Assembly: GCA_903644035.1 (NCBI GenBank)
Contig: CAHJXG010000002.1
Span: 1-23,410 of the forward strand
Length of the DNA: 23,410 nucleotides
Source of the DNA: Rhodospirillales bacterium
GTDB taxonomy: Bacteria > Pseudomonadota > Alphaproteobacteria > Acetobacterales > Acetobacteraceae
Direction: 5' to 3'
This document shows positions 15,003 through 23,410 of the stretch, piece by piece; position 1 is the stretch's first letter, and each line of letters opens with the position of its first letter. The notes under the pieces were generated by a model that saw only the letters and a list, made by a program, of their open reading frames with translations, was not told the DNA's origin and did not search any database. The position numbers and the translations under genes were made by a program.

Positions 15003-15773
15003 CTAACCCATACGCCGGAACAGGGCATGAGCATTCTCGGTCGTCAGCGCATCCAGCGTCTCCGGCTGCAACCCGCGCAGCTCGGCCAGCACGCGGGCGG
15101 TCTCGACGACATAGCTGGGTTCGTTGCGTTTCCCGCGGTGCGGCGTGGGGGCCAGATAGGGCGCGTCGGTTTCCACCAGCAGCCGGTCGGCCGGCACGTC
15201 CCGGGCGATGTCGCGCAGCTCGCCGGATTTCGGGAACGTCAGGATTCCGGAAAAGCTGATATAGCCGCCCAGTTCCAGCGCATCCTCCGCGAGCCCAAGG
15301 CCAGAGCTGAAGCAGTGCAGGACAAACTGGAACGGCCCGCCCGCATCCCACTCCTCATGCAGGATCGCCGCGATGTCCTGGTCGGCGTTGCGCGCATGGA
15401 CCACCAAAGGGAGCCCAGCCAACCGGGCGGCGCGGATATGCTGCCGAAAGCTCTCCTGCTGCATGTCGCGCGGCGCCTTGTCGTAGAAGTAATCGAGGCC
15501 GGACTCGCCGATGCCCACGACCCGCGGATCGTCGGCCAGGCTGGCGATTGCGGCGGCATCGGCGACCGGCCCCTCCCCGGCATTATGCGGATGCACACCG
15601 ACGGTGCACCACACGCCGGCGCGTCGTGCCAATGCAACAAGCTGCACGCTCTGGCTCAGGCGCGTGCCGATCGTGATCATCCGGCCGACCCCGGCGCCGG
15701 CGGCCCGGTGCAGCACGGCGTCGAGTTCGTCCGCGTCGAACATGTCGAGATGGCAATGCGAATCAATCAGCAT
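15003..15773 (-). CDS. TatD family metal-dependent hydrolase
   Basis: 256 residues of TIM-barrel amidohydrolase type. Metal ligands are visible: H6 and H8 (IDSHCHLD), E90 (GIGESGLDY), H126 (LVVHARNA), H153 (VLHCFSS) and D203 (LVETDAPYL). TatD relatives are 3'-5' exonucleases acting on DNA or RNA ends; some act in DNA repair or on D-aminoacyl-tRNA. The start ATG 15773 overlaps the end of metG by 11 bases, so translation is coupled. Length is normal for the family. Confidence 0.9.
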   Translation of the reverse strand: MLIDSHCHLDMFDADELDAVLHRAAGAGVGRMITIGTRLSQSVQLVALARRAGVWCTVGVHPHNAGEGPVADAAAIASLADDPRVVGIGESGLDYFYDKAPRDMQQESFRQHIRAARLAGLPLVVHARNADQDIAAILHEEWDAGGPFQFVLHCFSSGLGLAEDALELGGYISFSGILTFPKSGELRDIARDVPADRLLVETDAPYLAPTPHRGKRNEPSYVVETARVLAELRGLQPETLDALTTENAHALFRRMG

Positions 15774-17316
15774 CGGCGCCCTGCCCGGCCTCGCCCACAA
15801 AGCGCGGGAACACGCCCTGCGGCGCCGGCAGGGCCAGGCCCGGCGGCAACGGCGTCGCGAGATCGGCCAGGCCCCGCACATCCGGATGCGCGCCGACCTG
15901 ATCGAGCATCGCGGCCATGCTGCCCGGCATGAACGGCTGCAGGACCGTGGCCACGCAGCGGATCACCTCGACCAGCACACTCAGCACGCCCGCCATGCGA
16001 ACCGCATCGGTCTTGCGCAGCGCCCAGGGCGCCTGGTGGTCGATGTAGGCGTTGGCCGCGCGGATGACCTTCCACACGTCCTCCAGCGCATCGTGAAAGG
16101 CCAGGCGGTCCAGGCGGTCCCGCACGGCAGACGGCAGCGCCTGCGCCGCGTCCAGCAGCGCCGTGTCCTGGACGGTCGCGGCCCCGCGCGCCGGCAGCAG
16201 CCCGCCGCAGTTCTTGGCCACCTGGGACAGCGTGCGCTGCGCCAGGTTGCCGAGGTCGTTCGCAAGCTCCACGTTCGTCCGGCGGACCAGCGCCGCGTCG
16301 CTGTAATCCCCGTCATTGCCGAACGGCACCTCGCGCAGCAGGAAATACCGCACGGGATCAAGGCCGAACGTCTCGACCAGCCGGGCGGCATCGACGGCGT
16401 TGCCCAGCGACTTGCTCATCTTCTCGCCCGCCGCCGTCCACCAGCCGTTCGAGAACACGCATCGCGGCACAGGCAGCCCGGCGGCCATCAGGAAGGCCGG
16501 CCAATACACTGCATGGAACCGGATGATGTCCTTGCCGACCACATGCACGTCGGCCGGCCAGAACGGCCAGCGCGGGCTTTCCGTGTCGGGAAACCCGACC
16601 GCAGACAGATAGTTCGTCAGCGCATCGAGCCAGACATACATGACGTGGTCCGGATCATCCGGCACCGGCACGCCCCAAGTGAAGCTGGTGCGGCTGACCG
16701 AAAGGTCGTTCAGCCCCCCCCGGACGAAGCTCATCACCTCGCTGCGGCGGCTGGACGGGGACACGAAATCCGGCTCGCTCTCATACAGCGCGAGCAGGCG
16801 GTCCTGCCAGGCCGACAGGCGAAAGAAGTAGGAAGGCTCCCTCACCCACTCGACCGGCGCCCCCGTGGGCGCCGCGCGGCCGCCGTCAGGCCGGGTGACC
16901 AGCTCGCTCTCGTTGTAGAATGCCTCGTCGCGCACGGCGTAATAGCCTTCGTAGTGCCCGAGATAGATGTCGCCCGACGCGCGCAGCCGGCGCCAAAGCT
17001 CCTGGCAGGCCAGCTTGTGACGCGCCTCCGTCGTGCGGATGAAGTCGTCGTTGGAGAGGCCCATCAGCGCGGAGAGGCCCTGGAACTGCTTCGAGATGCG
17101 GTCGGCAAACTCCTGGGGCGCCACGCCCGCGTCCTGCGCCGCCTTCTCGACCTTCTGTCCGTGCTCATCGGTGCCGGTCAGGAAGAACACCTCATGGCCA
17201 TCCAGCCGCCTCCACCGGGCCAGCACGTCGGCGGCGACCGACGTGTAGGCGTGGCCGATGTGCGGCGCCCCGTTGACGTAGTAGATCGGTGTCGTGACGT
17301 AGAACCGCTTGCTCAT
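15763..17316 (-). CDS. Methionyl-tRNA synthetase
   Basis: 517 residues, charging tRNA-Met with methionine. The class I signatures are both present: HIGH at 19-22 (NGAPHIGHAY) and KMSKS at 299-303 (AAGEKMSKSLG). GTDEHGQKVEKAA at 48-60 and the WLDALTNYL segment complete the catalytic core. The connective-peptide region has no CxxC zinc knuckles, and there is no C-terminal dimerisation domain, which matches the short form common in Alphaproteobacteria. The start ATG overlaps the holB stop as ATGA. It sits in a tightly packed housekeeping run. Confidence 0.95.
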   Translation of the reverse strand: MSKRFYVTTPIYYVNGAPHIGHAYTSVAADVLARWRRLDGHEVFFLTGTDEHGQKVEKAAQDAGVAPQEFADRISKQFQGLSALMGLSNDDFIRTTEARHKLACQELWRRLRASGDIYLGHYEGYYAVRDEAFYNESELVTRPDGGRAAPTGAPVEWVREPSYFFRLSAWQDRLLALYESEPDFVSPSSRRSEVMSFVRGGLNDLSVSRTSFTWGVPVPDDPDHVMYVWLDALTNYLSAVGFPDTESPRWPFWPADVHVVGKDIIRFHAVYWPAFLMAAGLPVPRCVFSNGWWTAAGEKMSKSLGNAVDAARLVETFGLDPVRYFLLREVPFGNDGDYSDAALVRRTNVELANDLGNLAQRTLSQVAKNCGGLLPARGAATVQDTALLDAAQALPSAVRDRLDRLAFHDALEDVWKVIRAANAYIDHQAPWALRKTDAVRMAGVLSVLVEVIRCVATVLQPFMPGSMAAMLDQVGAHPDVRGLADLATPLPPGLALPAPQGVFPRFVGEAGQGADAD

Positions 17317-18320
17317 GGGGTGTTCAGCAAATCCAGGCCCGAGACGATCGCATGCCGCTTGTCCAAGTTGAACCGCTCGGTGTCGTCCTGCAAGCGCGTC
17401 AGCGCGTGCCACAGATCGCCCCATTCGGCTAGAGGTCTTAGGGCCGCCAGGCGCTGCTGGGCGGCATCGGCCCGGCCGCGGGCGGCGTTGCGGACCGCGG
17501 CGCTGATCGCATCCCGAAGCAGGCCCATGAAGGCGGCGAAGCCTGCGTCGTTCCGCGCCAGCTTGTCCGCGATCTCATAGGCGCGCAGCACCGGCAGATT
17601 CGGCGCCGCCTGGAGCACGTCGCCCACCAGGGCCGCGACCTCGACGCCCTGCTCCTCGGCCAACACCAATGCCCGGCCCGGCGCGCCCGACAGGACGGCC
17701 AGCGCCGCGCGGTCCGCCAGGCCCATGTCCGGCAGGCAGCGAGCCAGCACGCGCTCCATGTCCGCAGGCCCAAGCTCACCGAGCCGCAGTCGCCGGCACC
17801 GGCTGCGGATCGTCGGCAACAGCCGGCCCGGCGACGCGCAGGTCAGCAGCAGCACGGCGCGCGGCGGCGGCTCCTCCAGCACCTTCAGCAGCGCGTTGGC
17901 GGCGTTGCGGTTCAGGTGCTCGGCCCCGTCCACCACCACCAAGCGCCAGCCGCCCTCTGCCGGGGTCAGGCGCAGGAAGTCCGCGACGCCGCGGGCGCTG
18001 TCCACCACGATCTCGGACCGCAGGCGCCTGCGCTTGTCATCCCACTCGCGCTCGATCGTCAGCAGGTCCGCGTGGGTGCCGGCCGCGACCCGGCGGAACA
18101 CCGGGGATGCCGGGTCGTTCGCCTGGGCGGCCGGCATTCCGGGGCCGGCCAGCAGTCGCCGGGCGAAGCGGTAGGCCAGCGTCGCCTTTCCCACCCCCTC
18201 CGGCCCGGTCAGCAGCCAGGCATGATGGACGCGGCCGGCCCGGATCGCCTCGTCAAACACCGCCTCGGCCGCGGCATGACCCAGCAGGACCGGGTTCTCG
18301 CGCGGTGACGCCGCGCTCAT
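17313..18320 (-). CDS. DNA polymerase III subunit delta prime
   Basis: 335 residues. This AAA+ clamp-loader subunit helps load the beta clamp at the replication fork. The Walker A region is GPEGVGKAT (39-47). LLKVLEEPPPRAVLLLTC and IRSRCRRLRLGEL provide the sensor and SRC motif typical of delta prime and tau. The zinc module usual in enterobacterial HolB is not evident. The gene overlaps tmk upstream and metG downstream by 4 bases each (ATGA), an order seen widely. Confidence 0.9.
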   Translation of the reverse strand: MSAASPRENPVLLGHAAAEAVFDEAIRAGRVHHAWLLTGPEGVGKATLAYRFARRLLAGPGMPAAQANDPASPVFRRVAAGTHADLLTIEREWDDKRRRLRSEIVVDSARGVADFLRLTPAEGGWRLVVVDGAEHLNRNAANALLKVLEEPPPRAVLLLTCASPGRLLPTIRSRCRRLRLGELGPADMERVLARCLPDMGLADRAALAVLSGAPGRALVLAEEQGVEVAALVGDVLQAAPNLPVLRAYEIADKLARNDAGFAAFMGLLRDAISAAVRNAARGRADAAQQRLAALRPLAEWGDLWHALTRLQDDTERFNLDKRHAIVSGLDLLNTP

Positions 18321-18931
18321 GCAGCAACGGACCGACGGCGGGCGACGACGGCGAGCACGGCGCGGTGGACCTCGTCCACCCCGCCATCGGCGGAGACCAC
18401 GGCGCAGCGATCCGGCTCCGCCGCGGCGATGGCGGCGAAACCCGCCGCGACCCGCCCATGGAACCCGATCCCCATCGCCTCGTAGCGGTCGAGCGCTTGG
18501 CGGCGGGCCGCCATCCGCCCGGTCGCCACGGCCGGCGACACGTCGAGCACGAGGGTCAGGTCGGGCCGCACCGGCACCAAGCGGCTCAGCGCGGCGATCA
18601 GGGCGCGGTCGGCCCCGAGGCCGTAACCCTGGTAGGCCATCGTTGAGTCGGCGAACCGGTCGCTGATCACGACCTCGCCCCGGGCCAGGGCCGGCTGAAT
18701 CGTCCGCGCCACATGCTCGGCCCGGGCCGCGAAGTGCAGATAGACCTCGGCCGGCGGCGACCAGTCATGCTCGCGCGACAGCAGCAGGCCGCGCAGGACC
18801 TCTGCGCCGGGCGCCCCGCCAGGCTCGCGGGTGCACAGCACCGTGCGGCCCGCAGCCGTCATCGCTTCGGCCAGGAGGCGGGCCTGGGTGGACTTCCCGG
18901 CCCCCTCCCCGCCCTCGAACGTGATGAACAC
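18317..18931 (-). CDS. Thymidylate kinase
   Basis: 204 residues, phosphorylating dTMP to dTDP. P-loop GGEGAGKST at 7-15, CTREPGGAPG with the conserved arginine, DRFADSTMAYQG at 91-102 with the DRxxxS signature, and a lid segment of MAARRQALDRYE type. The start is taken as GTG 18931 (VFITFEGGEGAG), 7 bases after the dacC stop. An ATG at 18979 would add 16 residues overlapping dacC and unlike the family. The gene overlaps holB by ATGA. Confidence 0.92.
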   Translation of the reverse strand: MFITFEGGEGAGKSTQARLLAEAMTAAGRTVLCTREPGGAPGAEVLRGLLLSREHDWSPPAEVYLHFAARAEHVARTIQPALARGEVVISDRFADSTMAYQGYGLGADRALIAALSRLVPVRPDLTLVLDVSPAVATGRMAARRQALDRYEAMGIGFHGRVAAGFAAIAAAEPDRCAVVSADGGVDEVHRAVLAVVARRRSVAA

Positions 18932-18938
18932 CGAGGCG

Positions 18939-20144
18939 TCAGGACCCGGTGACGTAGCGCGCCATGACCGCAGCCGCACGGCCCGGCAGCCAGAGCCGAG
19001 GCACGTCGGCGCCGGCCAGCAACGGCACGTCCATCGCCGGCACCCCCTGCCCCGAAACCGTGAGCTTGCCCAGCACGTCGCCGCGGCTGACCGGCGCCGG
19101 GACGGGGTTGCTGTACTCGACTTCGATCTTGGCGCTGCGACGCCACTGCCGGGGCATGGTGAGCACCAGGTCCTGGCCGCCCACCAGCGGCACCGTCGGC
19201 CGCGCGCCCAGCCAGACCTTCGCCTGCTCGACCGCGTCGCCGGCGCTGAACAGCGTCACGTTCTCGAACTCCCGGAAGCTCCATTCCAGCAGCCGCTCGC
19301 TCTCCTCCGCCCGCTGGTGCATCGACGTGAGGCCGTTCACCACCACGATCACCCGCCGGCCGCCCCGCGCGCTGCTGGCGACCAGGCCATAGCCGCCCTC
19401 CTCGGTATGGCCCGTCTTCAAGCCGTCCGCCACGCCCTTCTGCACCAGGGGATTGCGGTTCTGCTGCTCGATGTTGTTGTACTTGAACACTTTTTCGTTG
19501 TCGTATTTGTAGTATTCCGGGAAGTCCGTGATCAGGCGCCGTGCCAGGGTCGCGATGTCGCGGCAGGACATGCGCTGCTGCGGGTCGGGCCACCCCGTGC
19601 TGTTGCGGAAGTTCGACGCGGTCAGGCCCAGCTCCCTGGCCTTTGCGTTCATCTGCTCGGCAAACCCCTCCTCCGACCCGGCCACCGCCTCCGCCAGAAC
19701 GATGCAGGCGTCGTTGCCGGATTGGACGATGACACCGCGGATCAGGTCCTCCACCTTCACCGAGCCGCCCAGCGGCACGAACATCTTCGACCCCTGCATG
19801 CGCCAGGCCCGCTCGCTCACCGGCAACTCCTGGGTCAGCGTCAGCCGGCCCGATTTCAACATGCCGTAGATGATGTACGCGGTCATCAGCTTGGTCATGG
19901 AGGACGGCGGCATCGGCGCGTCGCCCTCCTTGTCCAGCAACGTCGCGCCGGTGTTGAAATCGAGGATCAGCGCGAACTTCGCCGCCGTGTCGATGGGACC
20001 CAGCGGGGTGGTTGCGGGCGTGCCGACCGGCGGCGCCTCGCGGGCATGGCCACGCGGCACCCGGCGCTGCTCCGCCGCGTCCACCCTGCCCGGCATCGCC
20101 AGGAGCGCCGATCCGGCAACCAAAACCTGACGGCGACCCAGCAT
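18939..20144 (-). CDS. D-alanyl-D-alanine carboxypeptidase (DacC/PBP5-like)
   Basis: 401 residues, exported, trimming the terminal D-Ala of peptidoglycan stem peptides. The penicillin-binding motifs are S82-M-T-K85 (SxxK), SGN 142-144 and KTG 243-245. The C-terminal portion from about residue 300 is the beta-rich PBP5_C domain (QAKVWLGARPTVPLV). The signal peptide MLGRRQVLVAGSALLAMPG has twin arginines, so Tat export is possible; no obvious C-terminal amphipathic anchor is seen beyond the last 20 residues. ATG 20180 also has a good ribosome site (GGGAG, 6-base spacing) and would lengthen the n-region by 12 residues. ATG 20144 was preferred for its compact signal. It is the first gene of the dacC-tmk-holB-metG-tatD-MBL run. 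Confidence 0.9.
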   Translation of the reverse strand: MLGRRQVLVAGSALLAMPGRVDAAEQRRVPRGHAREAPPVGTPATTPLGPIDTAAKFALILDFNTGATLLDKEGDAPMPPSSMTKLMTAYIIYGMLKSGRLTLTQELPVSERAWRMQGSKMFVPLGGSVKVEDLIRGVIVQSGNDACIVLAEAVAGSEEGFAEQMNAKARELGLTASNFRNSTGWPDPQQRMSCRDIATLARRLITDFPEYYKYDNEKVFKYNNIEQQNRNPLVQKGVADGLKTGHTEEGGYGLVASSARGGRRVIVVVNGLTSMHQRAEESERLLEWSFREFENVTLFSAGDAVEQAKVWLGARPTVPLVGGQDLVLTMPRQWRRSAKIEVEYSNPVPAPVSRGDVLGKLTVSGQGVPAMDVPLLAGADVPRLWLPGRAAAVMARYVTGS

Positions 20145-20251
20145 GGCCCGGCGCTCCCTACTTACCCACGACACTCGCATCGGTTACTCCCGCCCGCATG
20201 GCCCGGTCCAGCGCCAGGAGCACCCGGACGCCGGTCGTGCCTAACAACCCG

Positions 20252-21214
20252 TCAAGCAGCCGATTGACCCAGAAGCCCGACCGCGAGGGCGTAGAAGTCG
20301 GACGGATTGTAGCGCCGGATCACGTTGAAGTTGGGATAGGTCATGAACCCCTCCCCTGGCCCGGCCCCGCTCGGCACCACGACCGCGCCCTGGAGATCGG
20401 CGCGCCCAAGCTCCCGCCCATCGACCCGCCGTACGCCCGCGCGCATCCAGTCGTCGAGGCTCCGGCGGTTGTCGCGCACCGCGACCGCCGGGTCGAAGCC
20501 AGCCGGCAGCCGGACCGGCTGCGCCCACGGCTCCCCGCGCCGCCAGCCGTTCTTCGCCAGGTAGTTGCCGACCGACCCGAACACATCCGGCTTGCTGTCC
20601 CAGATGTCGCGCCGTCCATCCCCATCGAAATCGACGGCGAACCGCAGGTAGGAGCTTGGCATGAACTGCGGCTGTCCCATGGCCCCGGCCCAGCCGCCGG
20701 TCATGCGCGCGGGCGCCATGTCCTCCTGGTCCAGGATGCGCAGCGCGTTGATCAGCTCGCCGCGGAAATAGGCCGCGCGCCGCCCTTCCCAGGCTAGGGT
20801 CGAGAGCGCCTCGACCAGGCGGTAACTGCCCTTGTTGGCGCCGAACGCCGACTCGACGCCCCAGATCCCCATGATGATGAGCGGGTCCACGCCATACCGC
20901 TCCTCGACCCGGGCCAGCAGCGTACGCTCTCGGGCATAGTTCTCGCGCGCCGCCTGCAGCCGGCTGTCCGGCAGCACGCGGGCGCGATACTCCGGCCAGG
21001 TCAGGCTGAACTCCGGCTGGCGGCGATCAAGCTCGATGACCCGCTGGTTTGGCGCCACGCCCGCAAAGGCCTGCTGCAGGGTCGCCTCGCGGATGCCGGC
21101 GCGCCGGGCTTCGGCCTTCACGCTGCTCACGAAACCCGCGAAGGCATCCTGCCCCCAGGCCGGCATGGCGAGCGCAGCCAGTGGAGTCGGCAGCAGCGTG
21201 CGGCGGGATATCAT
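20252..21214 (-). CDS. Lytic murein transglycosylase, MltB-like
   Basis: 320 residues, cleaving the glycan strand of peptidoglycan with formation of 1,6-anhydro-muramic acid. The catalytic glutamate is E121 in GIWGVESAFGANKG, followed by GAMGQPQFMPSSYL (177-190) and VDFDGDGRRDIWDS (194-207), all hallmarks of the MltB group. The N-terminus MISRRTLLPTPLAALAMPAW has SRRTLL followed by a hydrophobic stretch, compatible with Tat or Sec export; no lipobox is seen, unlike E. coli MltB. No good ribosome site precedes ATG 21214, so the start rests on the signal peptide. It lies 107 bases upstream of dacC on the same strand and diverges from the MmgE/PrpD gene. Confidence 0.88.
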   Translation of the reverse strand: MISRRTLLPTPLAALAMPAWGQDAFAGFVSSVKAEARRAGIREATLQQAFAGVAPNQRVIELDRRQPEFSLTWPEYRARVLPDSRLQAARENYARERTLLARVEERYGVDPLIIMGIWGVESAFGANKGSYRLVEALSTLAWEGRRAAYFRGELINALRILDQEDMAPARMTGGWAGAMGQPQFMPSSYLRFAVDFDGDGRRDIWDSKPDVFGSVGNYLAKNGWRRGEPWAQPVRLPAGFDPAVAVRDNRRSLDDWMRAGVRRVDGRELGRADLQGAVVVPSGAGPGEGFMTYPNFNVIRRYNPSDFYALAVGLLGQSAA

Positions 21215-21314
21215 TTCGCAACTGTGCCACACCGCCGCCCCGGCCGGCAACACGCTTGGACCTCCGTTTGATCCGGGGCAGGATAGAGGCAAAAGCCACG
21301 AGGAAGCGACGACC

Positions 21315-22712
21315 ATGGGGATCACAGCCGAGCTATCCGCCTTCAGCGCCGCCATCACGACCGCCGCGCTGCCGCCACTTGTGGTCGGGCGGGCGCGGCT
21401 CTTGGTGCTCGACCTCGTCGGCAACATCGTGCGCGCCCGGCATGACGCCGAGAGCACGGCGCCGCTGCTCGCCGCCGTCCGGGCGCTCGGCATGGCGGCG
21501 GGCAACAGCGGCGTGTTCGGCGACTGCGCCCGCTACACCCCGGCCGGCGCCGCACTGCTGAACGGGGCGCTGGGCCATTCGCTCGATTTCGACGACACGC
21601 ATGCGGCCGGGTCGCTGCACCCGGGCTGTCCGGTCATCTCGGCGGCGCTGGCGGCCGGCCAGATGGCGGGCGCCGGGGGCGCCGACGTGCTGGCGGGGAT
21701 CGTCGCGGGGTACGAGGTCGCCTGCCGCCTCGCGCTGGCGCTGCCGGCGGGCGATCACTATGCCCGCGGCTTCCACCCGACGGCGACCTGCGGCGCGTTC
21801 GGCGCCGCCGCGGCGGCCGGACGGGTGTTCGGTCTCGGTGCGGACGACATCGCCTCGGCATTCGGGATCGCGCTCAGCCAGGCGGCGGGCAGCCTGCAAT
21901 TCCTGGCGAACGGCGCCTGGACCAAACGGTTCCAGGTCGGCTGGTCCGGCATGGCCGGGCTGACAGCGGCGACCCTGGCGCGGGAGGGCTTCAAGGGCGC
22001 GGCCGATGCCCTGGAGGGCCAGCACGGCTTCCTCAACGCCTACGCCCCCTCCCCCAACCCGGCGCGTGCGGTCCAGGGACTCGGCACCGAGTTCGAGCTG
22101 ATGCAGACGGCGGTGAAGCCCTACCCGTCCTGCCGCTACGGCCATGCCGGCATCGACGCCGCCCTCATGCTGCGGGCCGAGCACGCCATCGACCCGGCCA
22201 CCATCGAGCGCGTGACGCTCGGCCTGCCCGAGGCCGGGATGCGGCTGATCGGCGCGCCCGCGGCGCAGAAGGCCGACCCGCGAAACGTGGTGGACGGACA
22301 GTTCAGCGGCCCCTTCGTGATCGCGGCGGCGCTGGCCACCGGCAGCATGGGCTGGGACAGCTACGCCCTGCTGCACGACGTCCGCCTCCGTGCCCTGATG
22401 CCGCGTATCGCCTGCGAATGGGATGCCGACATCCAGGCCGAGTTTCCCGCCAACATGTCGGGCAAGCTGACCATCACCGCCGCCGGCAGGACGTTCCAGG
22501 CCGTCGTGGTCGTGCCCAAGGGCGAACCCGGCAATTTCCTGACAGCCGATGAACTCAAGCAGAAGTTCATGGCGCTGACCGCCGGGGTGCTGGGCAGGGA
22601 GCGGGCGGAACGCCTGGCCGAAGCCGTGCTTGAGATCGATGCCGCACCCGGGGTCGGCCCTCTGCTGCGGCTGGCCTCACCCGTCACAGAAGCCCGGCTG
22701 TCCGGCGATTAG
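21315..22712 (+). CDS. MmgE/PrpD family protein
   Basis: 465 residues. The family contains 2-methylcitrate dehydratase (PrpD), cis-aconitate decarboxylase and iminodisuccinate epimerase. Characteristic segments are NGALGHSLDFDDTH (83-96), LHPGCPVISA (101-110), ARGFHPTATCGAFGAAAAAG and KPYPSCRYGHAGID. GAGG AAG-like sequence (GAGGAAG) precedes ATG 21315 at a fitting distance. No prpB or prpC lies nearby, so methylcitrate is not supported and the substrate is unknown. Many stand-alone copies of this family exist in Acetobacteraceae and Burkholderiales. The gene ends 6 bases from the parC stop in convergent orientation. Confidence 0.86.
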   Translation: MGITAELSAFSAAITTAALPPLVVGRARLLVLDLVGNIVRARHDAESTAPLLAAVRALGMAAGNSGVFGDCARYTPAGAALLNGALGHSLDFDDTHAAGSLHPGCPVISAALAAGQMAGAGGADVLAGIVAGYEVACRLALALPAGDHYARGFHPTATCGAFGAAAAAGRVFGLGADDIASAFGIALSQAAGSLQFLANGAWTKRFQVGWSGMAGLTAATLAREGFKGAADALEGQHGFLNAYAPSPNPARAVQGLGTEFELMQTAVKPYPSCRYGHAGIDAALMLRAEHAIDPATIERVTLGLPEAGMRLIGAPAAQKADPRNVVDGQFSGPFVIAAALATGSMGWDSYALLHDVRLRALMPRIACEWDADIQAEFPANMSGKLTITAAGRTFQAVVVVPKGEPGNFLTADELKQKFMALTAGVLGRERAERLAEAVLEIDAAPGVGPLLRLASPVTEARLSGD

Positions 22713-22718
22713 GCGCCC

Positions 22719-23410
22719 CTAGCTGAACCGGCCGGTCTTCGGGAAGCCATTCGGCGGCATCCGCCCAGCCTGGCCGCGCGCCCCGAGCCAGTCCTGCAGC
22801 CGGCTCTCGACACGCGTCTTGTCCCCCAGCTTCCAGGCCAGCCCGTCCGCAAGCCGGAACACCTTGGCGTCCGCCAGCTTGCCGTCCCGGTACTTCTGCA
22901 GCAGCACGCCCGACCCGCGGGACAGCTCTGGCACCTCATGCAGCGAGAACACCAGCAGCTTGCGGTTGGTGCCAATCACCGCGACGTGGTCGCCCTCCGC
23001 CGGGATGCAGAGCAGCGCGGCCTCGTCGGGCTTCACGTTCAGCACCTGCTTGCCGGTGCGCTTCTCCGCCAAGAGGTCCGCGGCGGCGACGACGAAACCG
23101 CGGCCGGCGGAGTTCGCCACCAGATAGCGCAGCCCGTCCCGCCAGACGAACAGGGCGGCCACGTCGTCATCGCCCAGCTCCGCCAAGACGCGGATGGCCT
23201 GCCCGTCGCCGCGGCCACGCGGCAGGTCGCCGGCCCGCAGGGTGTGCGCCCGGCCGTTGCTGGCGAACAGGCAGAGCCGGTCCGTGGTCTGGCAGGGCAC
23301 CAGCAGCCGGAGCTTGTCGCCCTCCTTGAACTTCAGCTCCGCGCCCTCAGCCATGTGGCCCTTCACCGCCCGGATCCAGCCCTTGTCCGACAGCACGACG
23401 GTGATCGGCT
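22719..23410 (-). CDS. DNA topoisomerase IV subunit A, C-terminal domain (partial)
   Basis: Only the C-terminal beta-pinwheel is in the window (about 230 residues); the catalytic part lies beyond the right edge. VVLSDKGWIRAVKGH, LANSAGRGFVV-like blade LVANSAGRGFVV, KQVLNVKPDEAALLC and VIGTNRKLLVFSLHEVPEL are typical of ParC in Alphaproteobacteria. No QRRGGKG-type GyrA box is seen, which favours ParC over GyrA. The protein ends GFPKTGRFS. It decatenates replicated chromosomes together with ParE. Confidence 0.86.
   Translation of the reverse strand, partial: PITVVLSDKGWIRAVKGHMAEGAELKFKEGDKLRLLVPCQTTDRLCLFASNGRAHTLRAGDLPRGRGDGQAIRVLAELGDDDVAALFVWRDGLRYLVANSAGRGFVVAAADLLAEKRTGKQVLNVKPDEAALLCIPAEGDHVAVIGTNRKLLVFSLHEVPELSRGSGVLLQKYRDGKLADAKVFRLADGLAWKLGDKTRVESRLQDWLGARGQAGRMPPNGFPKTGRFS

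Noticed and set aside
15511..17580. 689-codon plus-strand frame opposite metG
   Set aside because: It is antisense to methionyl-tRNA synthetase with intact HIGH and KMSKS motifs, and shows no domain of its own.
21256..21287. TTGGAC and GATAGA as a promoter for the MmgE/PrpD gene
   Set aside because: The spacing is about 20 bases and the -10 match is poor, so it is not supported as a sigma-70 promoter.
21315..22712. MmgE/PrpD gene as true 2-methylcitrate dehydratase
   Set aside because: No prpB, prpC or propionate regulator is nearby, and the family has several other activities.
1..23410. tRNA, rRNA, CRISPR, insertion sequence or prophage
   Set aside because: No cloverleaf, rRNA segment, regularly spaced repeat, transposase or integrase was seen. 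Intergenic gaps are all short.

Overview
The window is GC-rich bacterial DNA. Codons use G or C at almost every third position, frames of hundreds of codons stay open opposite real genes, and short overlaps (ATGA, TTGA) join genes. The run of genes for D,D-carboxypeptidase, thymidylate kinase, DNA polymerase III delta prime, methionyl-tRNA synthetase, TatD and a metallo-hydrolase is an arrangement I know from Alphaproteobacteria. With the fused indolepyruvate oxidoreductase and the sugar-acid type IlvD, this suggests a Rhodospirillales/Acetobacteraceae-like organism. That assignment is inferred from gene order, not from a marker gene. The first 37 bases are not genomic: they hold a sequencing adapter, so the left edge is a contig end.

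Left part (1-5077). A truncated indolepyruvate ferredoxin oxidoreductase (-) diverges from an Lrp/AsnC regulator (+), which is followed after 4 bases by a MarC-family membrane protein. A clean palindrome lies between the divergent genes. Next comes a two-gene unit of a PrmC-like methyltransferase and a heme-oxygenase-like diiron oxidase (HDO). I regard this pair as the best candidate for an undescribed pathway. It ends in an unusual hairpin whose 3' arm is duplicated in tandem.

Middle part (5078-14148). An amidase is followed by a tightly coupled cluster: a possible 12-codon leader, a DUF35 protein without cysteines, a thiolase-fold protein without the nucleophilic cysteine, an ADP-forming acyl-CoA synthetase and an enoyl-CoA hydratase-like protein. 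A plausible reading is amide to acid to acyl-CoA, then hydration and C-C cleavage, possibly by a retro-aldol step as in Ltp2/ChsH2. Converging on it are a sugar-acid dehydratase of the IlvD/Edd family and a small exported protein. An EamA transporter diverges from the dehydratase.

Right part (14200-23410). This is housekeeping: an MltB-like lytic transglycosylase, then dacC-tmk-holB-metG-tatD-MBL hydrolase, all on the minus strand with overlaps or gaps of a few bases. An MmgE/PrpD-family protein (+) diverges from the transglycosylase and converges on the 3' end of parC, which runs off the right edge.

No gap between genes exceeds about 170 bases. I see no tRNA, rRNA, CRISPR array, transposase or phage gene.
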